A stretch of DNA of 64,000 nucleotides from Paraburkholderia sacchari (GTDB lineage Bacteria > Pseudomonadota > Gammaproteobacteria > Burkholderiales > Burkholderiaceae), in NCBI RefSeq assembly GCF_000785435.2, contig NZ_JTDB02000003.1, forward strand, positions 620,001 to 684,000. The letters run 5' to 3'. How positions within the stretch are numbered: position 1 is the first letter of the stretch; every line of letters starts with the position of its first letter. Position numbers and translations under genes: made by a program. Below the pieces are notes generated by a model. The model had not been told where the DNA came from. It did not search any database and was given only the letters and a program-made list of their open reading frames with translations. Shown here one piece after another: positions 40,484 through 49,358 of the stretch.

Positions 40484-42023
40484 CGAGGCCACGGGGCAGG
40501 ACGCGCAGAGCGCGCGCTGCTACGCGCTTGCCGATCACGCGCGCATCCTGATGGTCGATCTCGATGCGTTTCGCCTTGGCGTGCAGCCGGGCAGCACGCG
40601 CGCTCATGCGCTTGCGCTCGCGCCGGGACTCGTGCTGCTCGAACCCGATCCGGCGCGCGAGACGCGCGCGTTCGAGGCGCTCGCGCTTGCGCTGCTCGTC
40701 TACACGCCGAAGGTGTCGCTCGCGCAGTCGCATACGCTTTTGCTCGAAGTCGGGTCCGGGCTGCGTCTTTTCGGTGGCGTGCGCGCGTTGCTGGCCAAGG
40801 TGGCGGCCACGGTGGCCAGTTGCGGCCACGCCGCGCGCATCGCCTGTGCGCCCACCGCCTGGGGCGCGTGGGTGCTCGCGCAGGCGCGCGCGAGCGCCGG
40901 GGCGCATGCGGCGCGGCGCTTTCGCGTGCTGAAGGACGCCACGCTCGTGCGCGCGCTCGACGCGTTGCCGGTCGCGCTTGCGCCGTTCGCCGCGCAGCAC
41001 GCGCAGGCGCTCACGCAGATCGGCTGCGCGACGCTCGGCGATTTGCGGCGGCTGCCGCGCGATGGCATCGTGCGGCGCTTCGGCGACGGCGTGCTAGCCT
41101 GGTTCGCGCAGGCGCGCGGCGAGGCGCCCGATCCGCGCGCCTGGTTCGCCGCGCCGCCGTCGTTTCACGCGTCGCTCGAATTGCAGGCGCGCGTGGAGAG
41201 CGCCGAGGCGCTGCTGTTCGCCGCGCGTCGTCTCGTGATGCAGCTGGCCGGCTGGCTGGCCGTCCAGCATGGCGCGTTGAGCAGCTTCGAGCTGCGGCTC
41301 GAGCACGAGCTGGCGTCGCGCCACGCGCCGCGCACGTCGAGCCTCGCGCTATCGTGGGCCGCGCCTTCGCGCGATGCCGAGCATCTGCTATGGCTGTTGC
41401 GCGAGAAGCTCAATCAGACCGTTCTGGCAGCGCCCGTGATCGGCCTTGCGCTCGTCGCCGATCAGGTGAGCGCTTATGCGCCGCCCACCGACACGCTGTT
41501 TCCCTCGCCGGAGGCGTCGGACGCGTCGCTCTCGCAACTGTTCGAGCGCATTGGCGCGCGCATCGGCGAGCAGAACGTGCTGCAGCTGTTCGTCGAGGAC
41601 GATCACCGGCCCGAGCAGGCGATGTCGGCGCGAACCTGGCGTACGAGCCGCGGTGCGGCTGCGCGCCGAACGGCCGCGCGCAAGCCGCGCGATTCACGCA
41701 AGGCGGGCGGTCAAGCCGATGCGCAGCAGGAAGCCGCGCCCGTGCAGACGGCCTTCGATCTGCCCGAGGTGCCGCTGCCGTCGCAGCCGCGCCCGGCATG
41801 GCTGCTCGAAAAGCCGCTCAAGCTCGCGATGCGCGGCGACCGGCCGGTTTATCGGCGGCCGCTCAAGACGCTCACGCGTACCGAGCGCATCGAATCGGGC
41901 TGGTGGGACGGCGAGGGCGTCGGGCGCGACTACTACGTCGCCGCCGACGATCAGGGGCGCATGTTCTGGCTGTACCGCGAGCGCATTGGCGGGCAGTGGT
42001 ATCTGCAAGGGCTTTTTGGCTGA
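40377..42023 (+). CDS. imuB: Inactive Y-family polymerase-like protein ImuB
   Basis: Y-family polymerase relative that in studied species lacks catalytic activity and bridges the beta clamp, ImuA and DnaE2. The start MLWIAVTLPLLPLEAV is the typical ImuB N-terminus and decides the ATG at 40377, inside imuA. 548 residues. The palm region shows ALADHARILMVDLDAFRLGVQPGSTRAHALALAPGL. The little-finger part follows, and the C-terminal domain ends MFWLYRERIGGQWYLQGLFG, characteristic of ImuB. A basic, low-complexity linker lies near 410-450. dnaE2 starts 21 bases later. Confidence 0.92.
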   Translation: MLWIAVTLPLLPLEAVRPPVPLMSPALESLRASRPDEATGQDAQSARCYALADHARILMVDLDAFRLGVQPGSTRAHALALAPGLVLLEPDPARETRAFEALALALLVYTPKVSLAQSHTLLLEVGSGLRLFGGVRALLAKVAATVASCGHAARIACAPTAWGAWVLAQARASAGAHAARRFRVLKDATLVRALDALPVALAPFAAQHAQALTQIGCATLGDLRRLPRDGIVRRFGDGVLAWFAQARGEAPDPRAWFAAPPSFHASLELQARVESAEALLFAARRLVMQLAGWLAVQHGALSSFELRLEHELASRHAPRTSSLALSWAAPSRDAEHLLWLLREKLNQTVLAAPVIGLALVADQVSAYAPPTDTLFPSPEASDASLSQLFERIGARIGEQNVLQLFVEDDHRPEQAMSARTWRTSRGAAARRTAARKPRDSRKAGGQADAQQEAAPVQTAFDLPEVPLPSQPRPAWLLEKPLKLAMRGDRPVYRRPLKTLTRTERIESGWWDGEGVGRDYYVAADDQGRMFWLYRERIGGQWYLQGLFG

Positions 42024-42044
42024 CGCCGTTTCATCTTCAGCATC

Positions 42045-45000
42045 ATGTCGAACAGCGGGGCGGGCGCATCGTTGCCTGCACAACCTTATTCGCCGGGATC
42101 GGCGCTGCCCGATTATGCGGAGCTGCACTGCCTGAGCAACTTCACGTTCCTGCGCGGCGCGTCGCGCCCGGGCGAGCTGGTCGAGCAGGCGATCCGGCAC
42201 GGCTATCGCGCGCTTGCGATTACCGACGAATGCTCGCTCGCCGGCATCGTGCGCGCGTATAGCGCGCTCAACGAGTACGACGAGGCGCACAAAAAAGCGC
42301 ATGACAATGCCGCGGCGGCCGGTGCCGTGCCTGCGCCTGGCCCGTTCGTGCCCTCGCTGCATCTGCTGATCGGCAGCGAGCTGAATCTCGTCGATGAAAA
42401 CGGCGCGCCGTTCTGCACGCTCGTTGCGATCGCAATGAATCGCGAGGGCTACGGCAACCTGTGCGAGCTGATCACGCTCGCGCGCTCGCGCGCGGACAAA
42501 GGCCACTACCGCGTATATCCGTCCGACTTCACCGATCCCGAGCCGGAATTCGCGCATCTCAAGCACCTGCGCGACTGCGTGCTGCTGCTCGTGCCACAGC
42601 GCGCGGCCACGCTCGCGCAGACGCTGCGCGCCGCGCACTGGCTCGCGGGTTTCGCGGCCGAGCGTGCGTGGCTCGCGCTCGAACTCTGGCAAACGGGCGG
42701 CGACGACACGCAGATCGAAGTGCTGCGCCACGTCTCGCAGGAAAGCGGCTTGCCGCTCGTGGCGGCGGGCGGCGTGCTGATGCACGCGCGCTCGCGCAAG
42801 CCGCTGCAGGACACGCTGAGCGCGGTGCGCATCGGCAAGCCGCTCGCGTCGTGCGGCCGCGCGCTGGAGCCGAATGCCGAGCGCCATCTGCGCTCGCGCG
42901 TGCGGCTCGGCGCGCTGTATCCGCGCGATGCGCTCGACGCGACGCTCGAAGTCGCGCGCCGCTGCACGTTTTGCCTGAGCGAGCTGGCCTACGAGTATCC
43001 CGAGGAGCTCGTGCCTGCGGGCGAGACGCCCACCTCGTGGCTCGAAAAGCTCGTGATGCAAGGCGCCGCCGCGCGCTGGGCCGACGGTCTGAACGAGAAG
43101 CGCAGCAAGCAGATCGCAGACGAGCTCAAGCTGATTGCCGAGCTGAAGTACGAAAAATACTTTCTCACGGTGCACGACATCGTCCGCTTTGCTCGCTCGC
43201 AGAACATTCTGTGTCAGGGGCGCGGCTCGGCGGCGAACTCGGTGGTCTGCTACTGCCTCGGCATCACGGAGATCGACCCGGTGCGCATGAACATGCTCGT
43301 CGCGCGCTTTCTGTCCCGCGCGCGCAACGAGCCACCCGACATCGACGTCGACTTCGAGCATCAGCGGCGCGAAGAGGTCATTCAGTACATCTATGGCAAG
43401 TACGGCAAGCGCCGCGCCGCGCTGGCCGCAACGCTCATCACGTACCGTTCGCGCAGCGCGCTGCGCGACGTGGGCAGGGCGCTCGGTCTCGACAACGCGC
43501 TCCTCGAAAAACTCGCGGGCGCGCATCAATGGTGGGACGGACCCGATTCGATCGCGAACCATCTGAAGGAAGCGGGTTTTTCGCCCGACTCGCACGTCAC
43601 GCAGCAACTGATTCGCCTCACGCGCGAGCTGCGCGGCTTTCCGCGCCACCTCTCACAGCACGTGGGCGGCTTCGTGATCGCGCGCGACAAGCTCTCGCGT
43701 CTCGTGCCCATCGAGAACGCGGCGATGAAGGATCGCTACGTGATCGAATGGGACAAGGACGATATCGATGCGCTGCGCCTGCTGAAGGTGGACGTGCTCG
43801 CGCTCGGCATGCTTTCGGCGATCCGGCGTTCGCTCGAATGCGTCGCGTTGAGGCGCGGGCTGCCGGAGTTTCGTGTGCAAGACATTCCTTCCGAGGATCG
43901 GGCGGTCTACGAGATGTGCTGCCACGCGGACACCGTGGGTGTGTTTCAGATCGAATCGCGCGCGCAGCAGAGCATGCTGCCGCGTTTGCGCCCGCGCGAG
44001 TATTACGACCTCGTGATCCAGGTGGCGATCGTGCGGCCTGGGCCGATACAGGGCGACATGGTGCATCCATATCTGAAGCGCAGGCATGGAAAGGAAAAGG
44101 TCGAGTATGCGAAGGAGGAGTTGCGCCCGGTGCTGGAGCGCACACGTGGCGTACCGATCTTCCAGGAGCAGGTGATGCATCTCGCGATGGTCGCCGCCGA
44201 CTATACCGCCGAGGAAGCCGACAAGCTGCGCCGCGCGATGGCCGCATGGCGGCGCGATGGCGACCTGCGGCCGTATCAGGACGACCTCAAGCGACGGATG
44301 ATGAAGAAGGGCTACACCGAGGATTTCGCGAACCGCATCTGCAAGCAGATCGAGGGTTTCGGCGACTACGGCTTTCCGGAGAGCCACGCGGCGAGCTTCG
44401 CGCTGCTCGTCTACACGAGTTCGTGGCTCAAGCGCTACGAGCCCGCCGCGTTTCTGGTCGGACTGCTGAATAGCCAGCCGCTCGGATTCTATTCGCCGTC
44501 GCAGCTCGTGCAGGATGCGAAGCGGCACGGCGTGCAGGTGCGCGCGCCCGATATCGCGCTGAGCGACTGGGCGTCCGTGCTGGAGGTGCGCGGCCAGCCG
44601 GGCGTGCGGCCCGATGCCGATGGCGCATCGGCCCGCCGCGCCGAGGTGGCACGTTATCGTGCGCTGTTGAGTGCCGCCGCGCTCGTGCGCAACGGCGTGA
44701 TGGGCGCGGCCGGCGCAGACGCGGGAAATGGCTGCGGGCTTGAACGGGAGCATGACGGCGTGCACGGCCGTGATGACCGGCGAAAATGGCGCCGCCCGTT
44801 CATGCGCGGTCTCAGGTGCATCGTGCGCGCGAGTCTTGATCTGCCCCCCCGGCATTACGGGCGCCGAGGCCCGGCGGTGCGTCTGGGCTTCAGCCTCATC
44901 AAGGGGTTTTCGGAGGATGCCGCGCAGCGCGTGATGGCCGCGCGTGCTCGGGCGCCGTTCGTCGACGTCGACGATCTCGCGCGCCGCGCCGCGCTCACGC

Positions 45001-45575
45001 GCCGGGAGCTTGAGGCGCTCGCGGCGGCCAATGCGCTTGCGAGCATCGCGGGGCATCGGCGCGAGGCGTGGTGGGCCGTGACCGCGCAGCACGCGGTGCC
45101 CGCGCTATTGCGCGATGCGCCCGTGGCCGAAGCGCGGCTCGCATTGCCGCGCGCCTCGGAGGGCGCGGAGATCGTCGCCGATTACGCGAGCCTGCGCCTC
45201 ACGCTCAACCGCCATCCGCTCGAACTGCTGCGGCCGGGGCTGGCGAAGCAGCGCTTTCGCAGCGCGGCGCAACTGGCGCAGTGCCGTCACGGCGTGCTTG
45301 CGCGCGTGTGCGGCATCGTCACGGTGCGGCAGCGGCCTGGCACGGCGAACGGCACGATCTTCGTCTCGCTCGAGGACGAAACCGGCTCGGTCAACGTGAT
45401 CGTGCACGCGACGCTCGTGGAGTCGCAGCGCAGGGAACTGCTCGGGGCGTCGTTGCTGGCCGTGGCGGGCGTCGTGCAGCGCGAGGGCGAGGTCGTGCAT
45501 CTGGTCGCGCACCGGCTGGAGGATCACAGCCGATTGCTCGGGCGGCTCGCGACCCAGAGCCGCGATTTTCATTGA
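42045..45575 (+). CDS. dnaE2: Error-prone DNA polymerase DnaE2
   Basis: C-family polymerase alpha-subunit homologue used for damage-induced mutagenesis. 1176 residues. The PHP domain starts YAELHCLSNFTFLRGASRPGELVEQA. The palm has the catalytic acids in EPPDIDVDFEHQRREEVIQYIYGKYG. Further conserved blocks are VGVFQIESRAQQSMLPRLRPREYYDLVIQVAIVRPGPIQG and GFGDYGFPESHAASFALLVY. An OB-fold (LARVCGIVTVRQRPGTANG) precedes the C-terminus. Between about residues 848 and 940 there is a Gly/Arg/Ala-rich stretch not expected in the family (usual length roughly 1030-1080). Confidence 0.95.
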   Translation: MSNSGAGASLPAQPYSPGSALPDYAELHCLSNFTFLRGASRPGELVEQAIRHGYRALAITDECSLAGIVRAYSALNEYDEAHKKAHDNAAAAGAVPAPGPFVPSLHLLIGSELNLVDENGAPFCTLVAIAMNREGYGNLCELITLARSRADKGHYRVYPSDFTDPEPEFAHLKHLRDCVLLLVPQRAATLAQTLRAAHWLAGFAAERAWLALELWQTGGDDTQIEVLRHVSQESGLPLVAAGGVLMHARSRKPLQDTLSAVRIGKPLASCGRALEPNAERHLRSRVRLGALYPRDALDATLEVARRCTFCLSELAYEYPEELVPAGETPTSWLEKLVMQGAAARWADGLNEKRSKQIADELKLIAELKYEKYFLTVHDIVRFARSQNILCQGRGSAANSVVCYCLGITEIDPVRMNMLVARFLSRARNEPPDIDVDFEHQRREEVIQYIYGKYGKRRAALAATLITYRSRSALRDVGRALGLDNALLEKLAGAHQWWDGPDSIANHLKEAGFSPDSHVTQQLIRLTRELRGFPRHLSQHVGGFVIARDKLSRLVPIENAAMKDRYVIEWDKDDIDALRLLKVDVLALGMLSAIRRSLECVALRRGLPEFRVQDIPSEDRAVYEMCCHADTVGVFQIESRAQQSMLPRLRPREYYDLVIQVAIVRPGPIQGDMVHPYLKRRHGKEKVEYAKEELRPVLERTRGVPIFQEQVMHLAMVAADYTAEEADKLRRAMAAWRRDGDLRPYQDDLKRRMMKKGYTEDFANRICKQIEGFGDYGFPESHAASFALLVYTSSWLKRYEPAAFLVGLLNSQPLGFYSPSQLVQDAKRHGVQVRAPDIALSDWASVLEVRGQPGVRPDADGASARRAEVARYRALLSAAALVRNGVMGAAGADAGNGCGLEREHDGVHGRDDRRKWRRPFMRGLRCIVRASLDLPPRHYGRRGPAVRLGFSLIKGFSEDAAQRVMAARARAPFVDVDDLARRAALTRRELEALAAANALASIAGHRREAWWAVTAQHAVPALLRDAPVAEARLALPRASEGAEIVADYASLRLTLNRHPLELLRPGLAKQRFRSAAQLAQCRHGVLARVCGIVTVRQRPGTANGTIFVSLEDETGSVNVIVHATLVESQRRELLGASLLAVAGVVQREGEVVHLVAHRLEDHSRLLGRLATQSRDFH

Positions 45576-45636
45576 GGGGGAAGCGCGCCGGGTACGGCAC
45601 GGGGTGCCCGCCCGGCGGTTGTGGTTTGCCCGGCGC

Positions 45637-46557
45637 TTACTGGGCCTCGCCCGGACTGCGCGCGAACGCGTCGAGCACCGCACGAATGCCCGCGTCGAAG
45701 GGCGTGCGCCGACCGATCCCCAGCGCTTCGAGCCGCCCCGAGTCGAGGTGGCAGTCGCGCGGACGCGGTGTCGCGTCCGTGGGCGCCGTCTGCGCGACGA
45801 GTTGCGCCTCGATGCCGAGCGCGCGCGCGATGCGCTGCGCGATGTCGTATTTGGTCATCGGTTCCTCGCCGGACCATTGCGCGATGCCGCGCACCGTGCT
45901 GCCGTCCGCGCAGCGCGTGAGCAACTCGCGAATCACGAACGCGACGTCGGGCGTGAAGGTCGGATAGCGCGTGGCCCAGGCGTCCATCACCGCGGGCACG
46001 GCGCCAGCCTGCGCAGAAGCGCGGATCGCCGGCACGAGGCTCGTGACCGCCGATTCCTGCCAGTCGACGATCGGGCCGTACAGCAGCGGGAGGCGCAGCA
46101 CGAGCGCGTCGTCGGCGGTGTCGAGCAGCGCGCGCTCGCCTTCGAGCTTGCTGCGGCCATAGGCGTTGAGCGGATTCGGCTCGGCATCGGGCAGATAGGG
46201 CGGGTACGCCCCGTCGAACACATAGTCGGTGGAAATCGACAACACCCACGCGCCGCGCCGCCGCGCGGCCGACGCAATGCTGCGCACGGCGTCGACATTG
46301 AGTGCGCGCGCTGCCGCCGGATCGTGCTCGCACACGTCGGGGCGGCGCTCGGCGGCGGCAATCACGATGGCGTCGGGCGCCTCTTTGGCGACGAATGCAT
46401 CGACTGCGCGGGCGTCGCGCACGTCGAGCGCCACTTGCCCCGCGCCCACGCGGCTGAATGCGGTGGGCACGACCTGCCAGTTCGTCCCCGCTGCAAGCTC
46501 GCGCATGAGCGCGCGACCGAGCAGCCCGGAAGCCCCTGTTACGGCAACCTTGAACAT
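45637..46557 (-). CDS. dTDP-4-dehydrorhamnose reductase-like (RmlD family) oxidoreductase
   Basis: Extended SDR protein of 306 residues. The NAD(P) loop is VAVTGASGLLGRALM. VIVIAAAERRPDVCEHDPAAARALNVDAV, the Ser/Tyr/Lys site (STDYVFDG...NAYGRSKLEGER) and LYGPIVDWQESAVTSLV are typical of the RmlD substrate-binding fold. No other dTDP-rhamnose genes are nearby, so it may act on another nucleotide sugar or be a MAT2B-like regulatory relative. The ERRPDVC variation is seen in the latter group, which makes that option plausible. It shares the minus strand with the copper chaperone gene just upstream (13-base gap). Confidence 0.8.
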   Translation of the reverse strand: MFKVAVTGASGLLGRALMRELAAGTNWQVVPTAFSRVGAGQVALDVRDARAVDAFVAKEAPDAIVIAAAERRPDVCEHDPAAARALNVDAVRSIASAARRRGAWVLSISTDYVFDGAYPPYLPDAEPNPLNAYGRSKLEGERALLDTADDALVLRLPLLYGPIVDWQESAVTSLVPAIRASAQAGAVPAVMDAWATRYPTFTPDVAFVIRELLTRCADGSTVRGIAQWSGEEPMTKYDIAQRIARALGIEAQLVAQTAPTDATPRPRDCHLDSGRLEALGIGRRTPFDAGIRAVLDAFARSPGEAQ

Positions 46558-46570
46558 GGCGCGCCTCGGC

Positions 46571-46777
46571 TCAGGCGCCAGCCGTGCCCGTGACGGTGTA
46601 GCCCGCCTCGTCGATAGCGGCCTTGAGCACCTCGGCGCTTTGCTTCGACTCGATGCTCACGCGGCCCGAGGCCAGATCGATCTCGACCTTCGCGGCGGCG
46701 TCGTGTTCGTGGATCGCGCGTGTGACGGCGCCGACGCAGTGTTGGCAGCTCATGCCTTCGACGTTGAACTGGATCAT
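46571..46777 (-). CDS. copZ: Copper chaperone (HMA domain)
   Basis: Small cytosolic metal carrier of 68 residues with one heavy-metal-associated domain. The metal site is GMSCQHCVGAV (Cys-x2-Cys near 12-15), and the second half is SIESKQSAEVLKAAIDEAGYTVTG. It likely passes Cu(I) to an exporter ATPase located elsewhere. The ribosome site is AAGGAAA before the ATG. It is divergent from a MerR-type regulator, with a shared symmetric operator about 105 bases upstream. Confidence 0.92.
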   Translation of the reverse strand: MIQFNVEGMSCQHCVGAVTRAIHEHDAAAKVEIDLASGRVSIESKQSAEVLKAAIDEAGYTVTGTAGA

Positions 46778-46880
46778 GGTGTTTTCCTTCTGAAAGAGAG
46801 CGGATAAGAAGCAAATGAGGCCGTGGCCGGATTTTGCCAGTGACTGACTTTGCTGGTGACCTGGCTACCAGGCTGCGAGG

Positions 46881-46915
46881 ATGCTACACCTTCCCATGGT
46901 TGGAAGGTGTAGCAT
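46881..46915. promoter_or_regulatory. Symmetric CueR-type operator and overlapping divergent promoters
   Basis: Fourteen-base perfect arms (ATGCTACACCTTCC, 46881-46894; GGAAGGTGTAGCAT, 46902-46915) around a seven-base centre. On either strand TACACC and TAGCAT lie 19 bases apart, the long spacer of MerR-family promoters. The inner CCTTCC-N7-GGAAGG is the known CueR/HmrR recognition pattern. Confidence 0.9.
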
Positions 46916-46946
46916 CGAATCATCGAAAGAAATACGGGAGCGCAGC

Positions 46947-47363
46947 ATGAATATCGGCGAAGCGGCGCGCGCATCGGGCGTCACGGCAAAAATGATCCGC
47001 TACTACGAGAGCGTTGGCCTGCTCGCGCCGAAGGGGCGCACGGAGTCCGGCTACCGCGTCTACGGCATGGAAGAGGTGCACGCGCTGCGCTTCATCCGCC
47101 AGGCGCGGCGGCTGGGTTTTCTCGTTGAAGATATCCGCCGCCTGCTCGCGCTCTGGCATGACCGCTCGCGCGCAAGCGCCGAGGTCAAGGCGATCGCGCT
47201 CGAGCACGTGTCCGAACTCGACCAGCGCATTGCCGAACTCACGCAGATGCGCGACACGCTCAAGCATCTGGCAGCCCACTGCCACGGCGACGAGCGGCCG
47301 GACTGCCCGATCATCGAACGGCTCGCCGATCCGGAACCGGTGGCGCCAGACGCCGCGGCCTGA
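46947..47363 (+). CDS. cueR: Cu(I)-responsive MerR-family regulator
   Basis: Copper-sensing activator of 138 residues. The ATG at 46947 has GGGAG upstream and starts MNIGEAARASGVTAKMIRYYESVGLL, the MerR winged helix. A long dimerisation helix follows (VSELDQRIAELTQMRDTLKHL). The metal loop is Cys-HGDERPD-Cys near residues 112-120, the two-Cys/seven-spacer arrangement of CueR, preceded by AAH. It should activate copZ, and possibly itself, from the symmetric operator 31 bases upstream. Confidence 0.92.
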   Translation: MNIGEAARASGVTAKMIRYYESVGLLAPKGRTESGYRVYGMEEVHALRFIRQARRLGFLVEDIRRLLALWHDRSRASAEVKAIALEHVSELDQRIAELTQMRDTLKHLAAHCHGDERPDCPIIERLADPEPVAPDAAA

Positions 47364-47691
47364 ACTTGCAGGCGGGCGGGAGAGGTGGCGGATCGAGGCC
47401 CGGAGGTGCAACCCATGCTGGCAAATTGTCGCAACTTTCGCGATGTTATGCACAAGTCTGGTGCATTTCAACGCGTGATGCGAGAGCGTTTGCCGGAGTT
47501 GCCGACAAAATCGCCGGTAAATCATGATGTTGTCCAAATCGCCCCTATGCACCATTCCAGAATGGAATGCACCGCATTCGATCAATTCACTGGCAAAGCC
47601 GGTTGCAATCGTTATAATGCGGGTTATCCCTTACGAGGGTAATCCCTGATGCAAATCCACCGGGGATACACCGATCCTTGGAGAACACATC
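47364..47691. promoter_or_regulatory. Intergenic region with the DUF3563 gene promoter
   Basis: About 330 bases without a gene. A promoter-like pair TGGCAA (47591-47596), N16, TATAAT (47613-47618) gives a leader of about 65 bases before the DUF3563 ATG, which has TTGGAGAA as ribosome site. The remainder, including ATTCCAGAATGGAAT around 47554, shows no recognised element. Confidence 0.55.
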
Positions 47692-47838
47692 ATGTTTGCA
47701 TACCTTCTTGAAAAGCTGAGCAACTGGTTTGAAACTGCAGAGCGTCGCCGCCGTGAAGCGTATCTCTCGACGTCCGCAGACCTCGTGCAACTCGAGCAGC
47801 GCATCCGTTTGATCGAAATGCACGGCTACACGCGCTAA
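47692..47838 (+). CDS. DUF3563-type small protein
   Basis: A 48-residue protein starting MFAYLLEKLSNWFETAERRR and ending IRLIEMHGYTR, matching the DUF3563 family common in Burkholderia and relatives; function unknown. The sequence is almost wholly helical and amphipathic: a hydrophobic N-terminus, a basic stretch (ERRRREAYL) and a leucine-rich second half. It may associate with membranes or a partner protein. A good ribosome site (TTGGAGAA), its own promoter and a strong terminator make it a clear independent gene despite its size. Confidence 0.85.
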   Translation: MFAYLLEKLSNWFETAERRRREAYLSTSADLVQLEQRIRLIEMHGYTR

Positions 47839-47865
47839 GCAGTCAGCAGCGTTCCGCATTGCCAC

Positions 47866-47890
47866 AAACCCCGCATCTGGCGGGGTTTTG
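47866..47890 (+). terminator. Terminator of the DUF3563 gene
   Basis: AAACCCCGC (47866-47874) pairs with GCGGGGTTT (47880-47888), followed by TG TCATTT; 28 bases after the stop codon. Confidence 0.85.
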
Positions 47891-47947
47891 TCATTTCTGG
47901 GATAACGTCTTGTATAGAACCAGAGGCGCTTTGATCGGGGGATATGC

Positions 47948-48280
47948 ATGAAGTCGAATCGTTCTCGTCGCAGGCGGGCGAGCCACGCGCTCATGGCGAG
48001 CGCCTTTCTGGCGGCGGCGCTGGCGAGCGCCGGCGCGCATGCAGGCGGCAAACCATTGATTCTGGACACGCAGCAAGGCATCAGCGACGGCCAGTCAGGC
48101 ATGGTGCTGCAGAACGCACCGCTTTCGGCTCAGCCGATGGTGCAGGCTCCTTCGCTGCCCACGCTGAACGGGACTGGCGCGGACGGCTCGCAGGTGCCGA
48201 TCATCGTCGCGCCCTATGTGGAAGTGCCGGGTGGCGGTGGACGGCCGCCTCGGCCAATGCCACGGCCCACGCCGCAATAA
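47948..48280 (+). CDS. Small secreted protein of unknown function
   Basis: 110 residues with a strongly basic start (MKSNRSRRRR), a hydrophobic core (ALMASAFLAAALASAGAHA) and a likely signal-peptidase site after AHA. The mature part, about 78 residues, is rich in Gly, Pro, Gln and Ser and ends PRPMPRPTPQ; it has no cysteine. It looks disordered and probably periplasmic. I do not recognise a family. It is a single gene convergent with rlmJ. Confidence 0.65.
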   Translation: MKSNRSRRRRASHALMASAFLAAALASAGAHAGGKPLILDTQQGISDGQSGMVLQNAPLSAQPMVQAPSLPTLNGTGADGSQVPIIVAPYVEVPGGGGRPPRPMPRPTPQ

Positions 48281-48343
48281 TGGCGGCGTGCATCGGGCAT
48301 CGGGCAGCGCCGCGTGGCCAGCGCCACGCGGGGAGCGTGAATC

Positions 48344-49189
48344 TCAGTCGCCGCGCGATTCGATCTTGAATTGCGCACCGTCGTCCATGCTGAGCGCCTT
48401 GACAAGCCACGGCATGGTTTCCTTGAGCGTGGCCGCGAGCGTGTAGGGCGGATTCAAGATGAACATGCCGCTGCCGTACAGACCGAAACCGTCTTCAGGG
48501 GGGCGGCTGACCGAGAGCGTGACGTGCAGCCAGTTCTTTTCCTGGATGCGCTTCAACTGCTCGGGAAAACGCTGCGATTCGGGCCGCGTGACCTGCGGAT
48601 ACCAGACCGCGTAAGTGCCGGTGGCAAAGCGCTGAAGCCCTTCCTCCACGCACGCGATGGTGCGTGCGTAGTCGCGTTTGTCCTCGAACGACGGATCGAT
48701 CAGCACGAGCGCGCGGCGCGGCGGCGGGGGCAGCAGCGCCTTGATGCCGTCGAAGCCGTCGCCCGCGTGGATCATCACGCGGCGGCCCGCATCGCGAAAG
48801 CGGTGGCGCAGCACGTCGATCTCCGTGCTGTGCAGTTCGAACAGACGCATGCGGTCCTGTTCGCGCATCAGCCGCCAGGCGAGATAGGGCGAGCCGGGAT
48901 AGAAGCGCAGTTCGCCGTCGGGATTGAGCGCCGCGACTTCATCGACATACTCGGCCAGCATCGCCGGCAGATCGGTGCGGCCCCAGAGCTTGCCGATGCC
49001 GGTGTCGAATTCGGCGTTCTTCGTGGCGTAGCCTTCGCGCAACGCGTAGGCGCCCGCGCCCGCATGGGTGTCGATGTACCAGTACGCCTTGTCCTTCTTG
49101 CCGAGGTATTGCAGCAGTTGCACGACGACGGCGTGCTTGAGGACATCGGCGTGATTGCCGGCGTGGAAGGCGTGACGGTAGCTCAGCAT
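48344..49189 (-). CDS. rlmJ: 23S rRNA (adenine-2030-N6)-methyltransferase
   Basis: Methylates A2030 of 23S rRNA. The ATG at 49189 (MLSYRHAFHAGNHADVLKH) gives 281 residues, the family length. The N-terminal LSYRHAFHAGNHADVLKH and IDTHAGAGAY motif (SAM loop) are diagnostic. The catalytic motif IV reads LIDPSFEDKRDY, where the E. coli enzyme has an Asp-Pro-Pro-Tyr core. GLYGSGMFILNPPYTLA lies near the end. It stands alone, about 170 bases from the next gene. Confidence 0.93.
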   Translation of the reverse strand: MLSYRHAFHAGNHADVLKHAVVVQLLQYLGKKDKAYWYIDTHAGAGAYALREGYATKNAEFDTGIGKLWGRTDLPAMLAEYVDEVAALNPDGELRFYPGSPYLAWRLMREQDRMRLFELHSTEIDVLRHRFRDAGRRVMIHAGDGFDGIKALLPPPPRRALVLIDPSFEDKRDYARTIACVEEGLQRFATGTYAVWYPQVTRPESQRFPEQLKRIQEKNWLHVTLSVSRPPEDGFGLYGSGMFILNPPYTLAATLKETMPWLVKALSMDDGAQFKIESRGD

Positions 49190-49358
49190 GATGGGGCGGA
49201 CGCGAGGTCGGTGGGGATCGAAAAAAATGCAGGCAAGTGCGAGTGCGGCCCGGTAAAGCATGAGGGCGCGCAGGCGGGGCCGCGTATTTTACAACCCCGG
49301 CCCGACTCCGGCACAACCACCCGGCATACCGCACCGATCGCCGTGCGCACAGCGGGCC

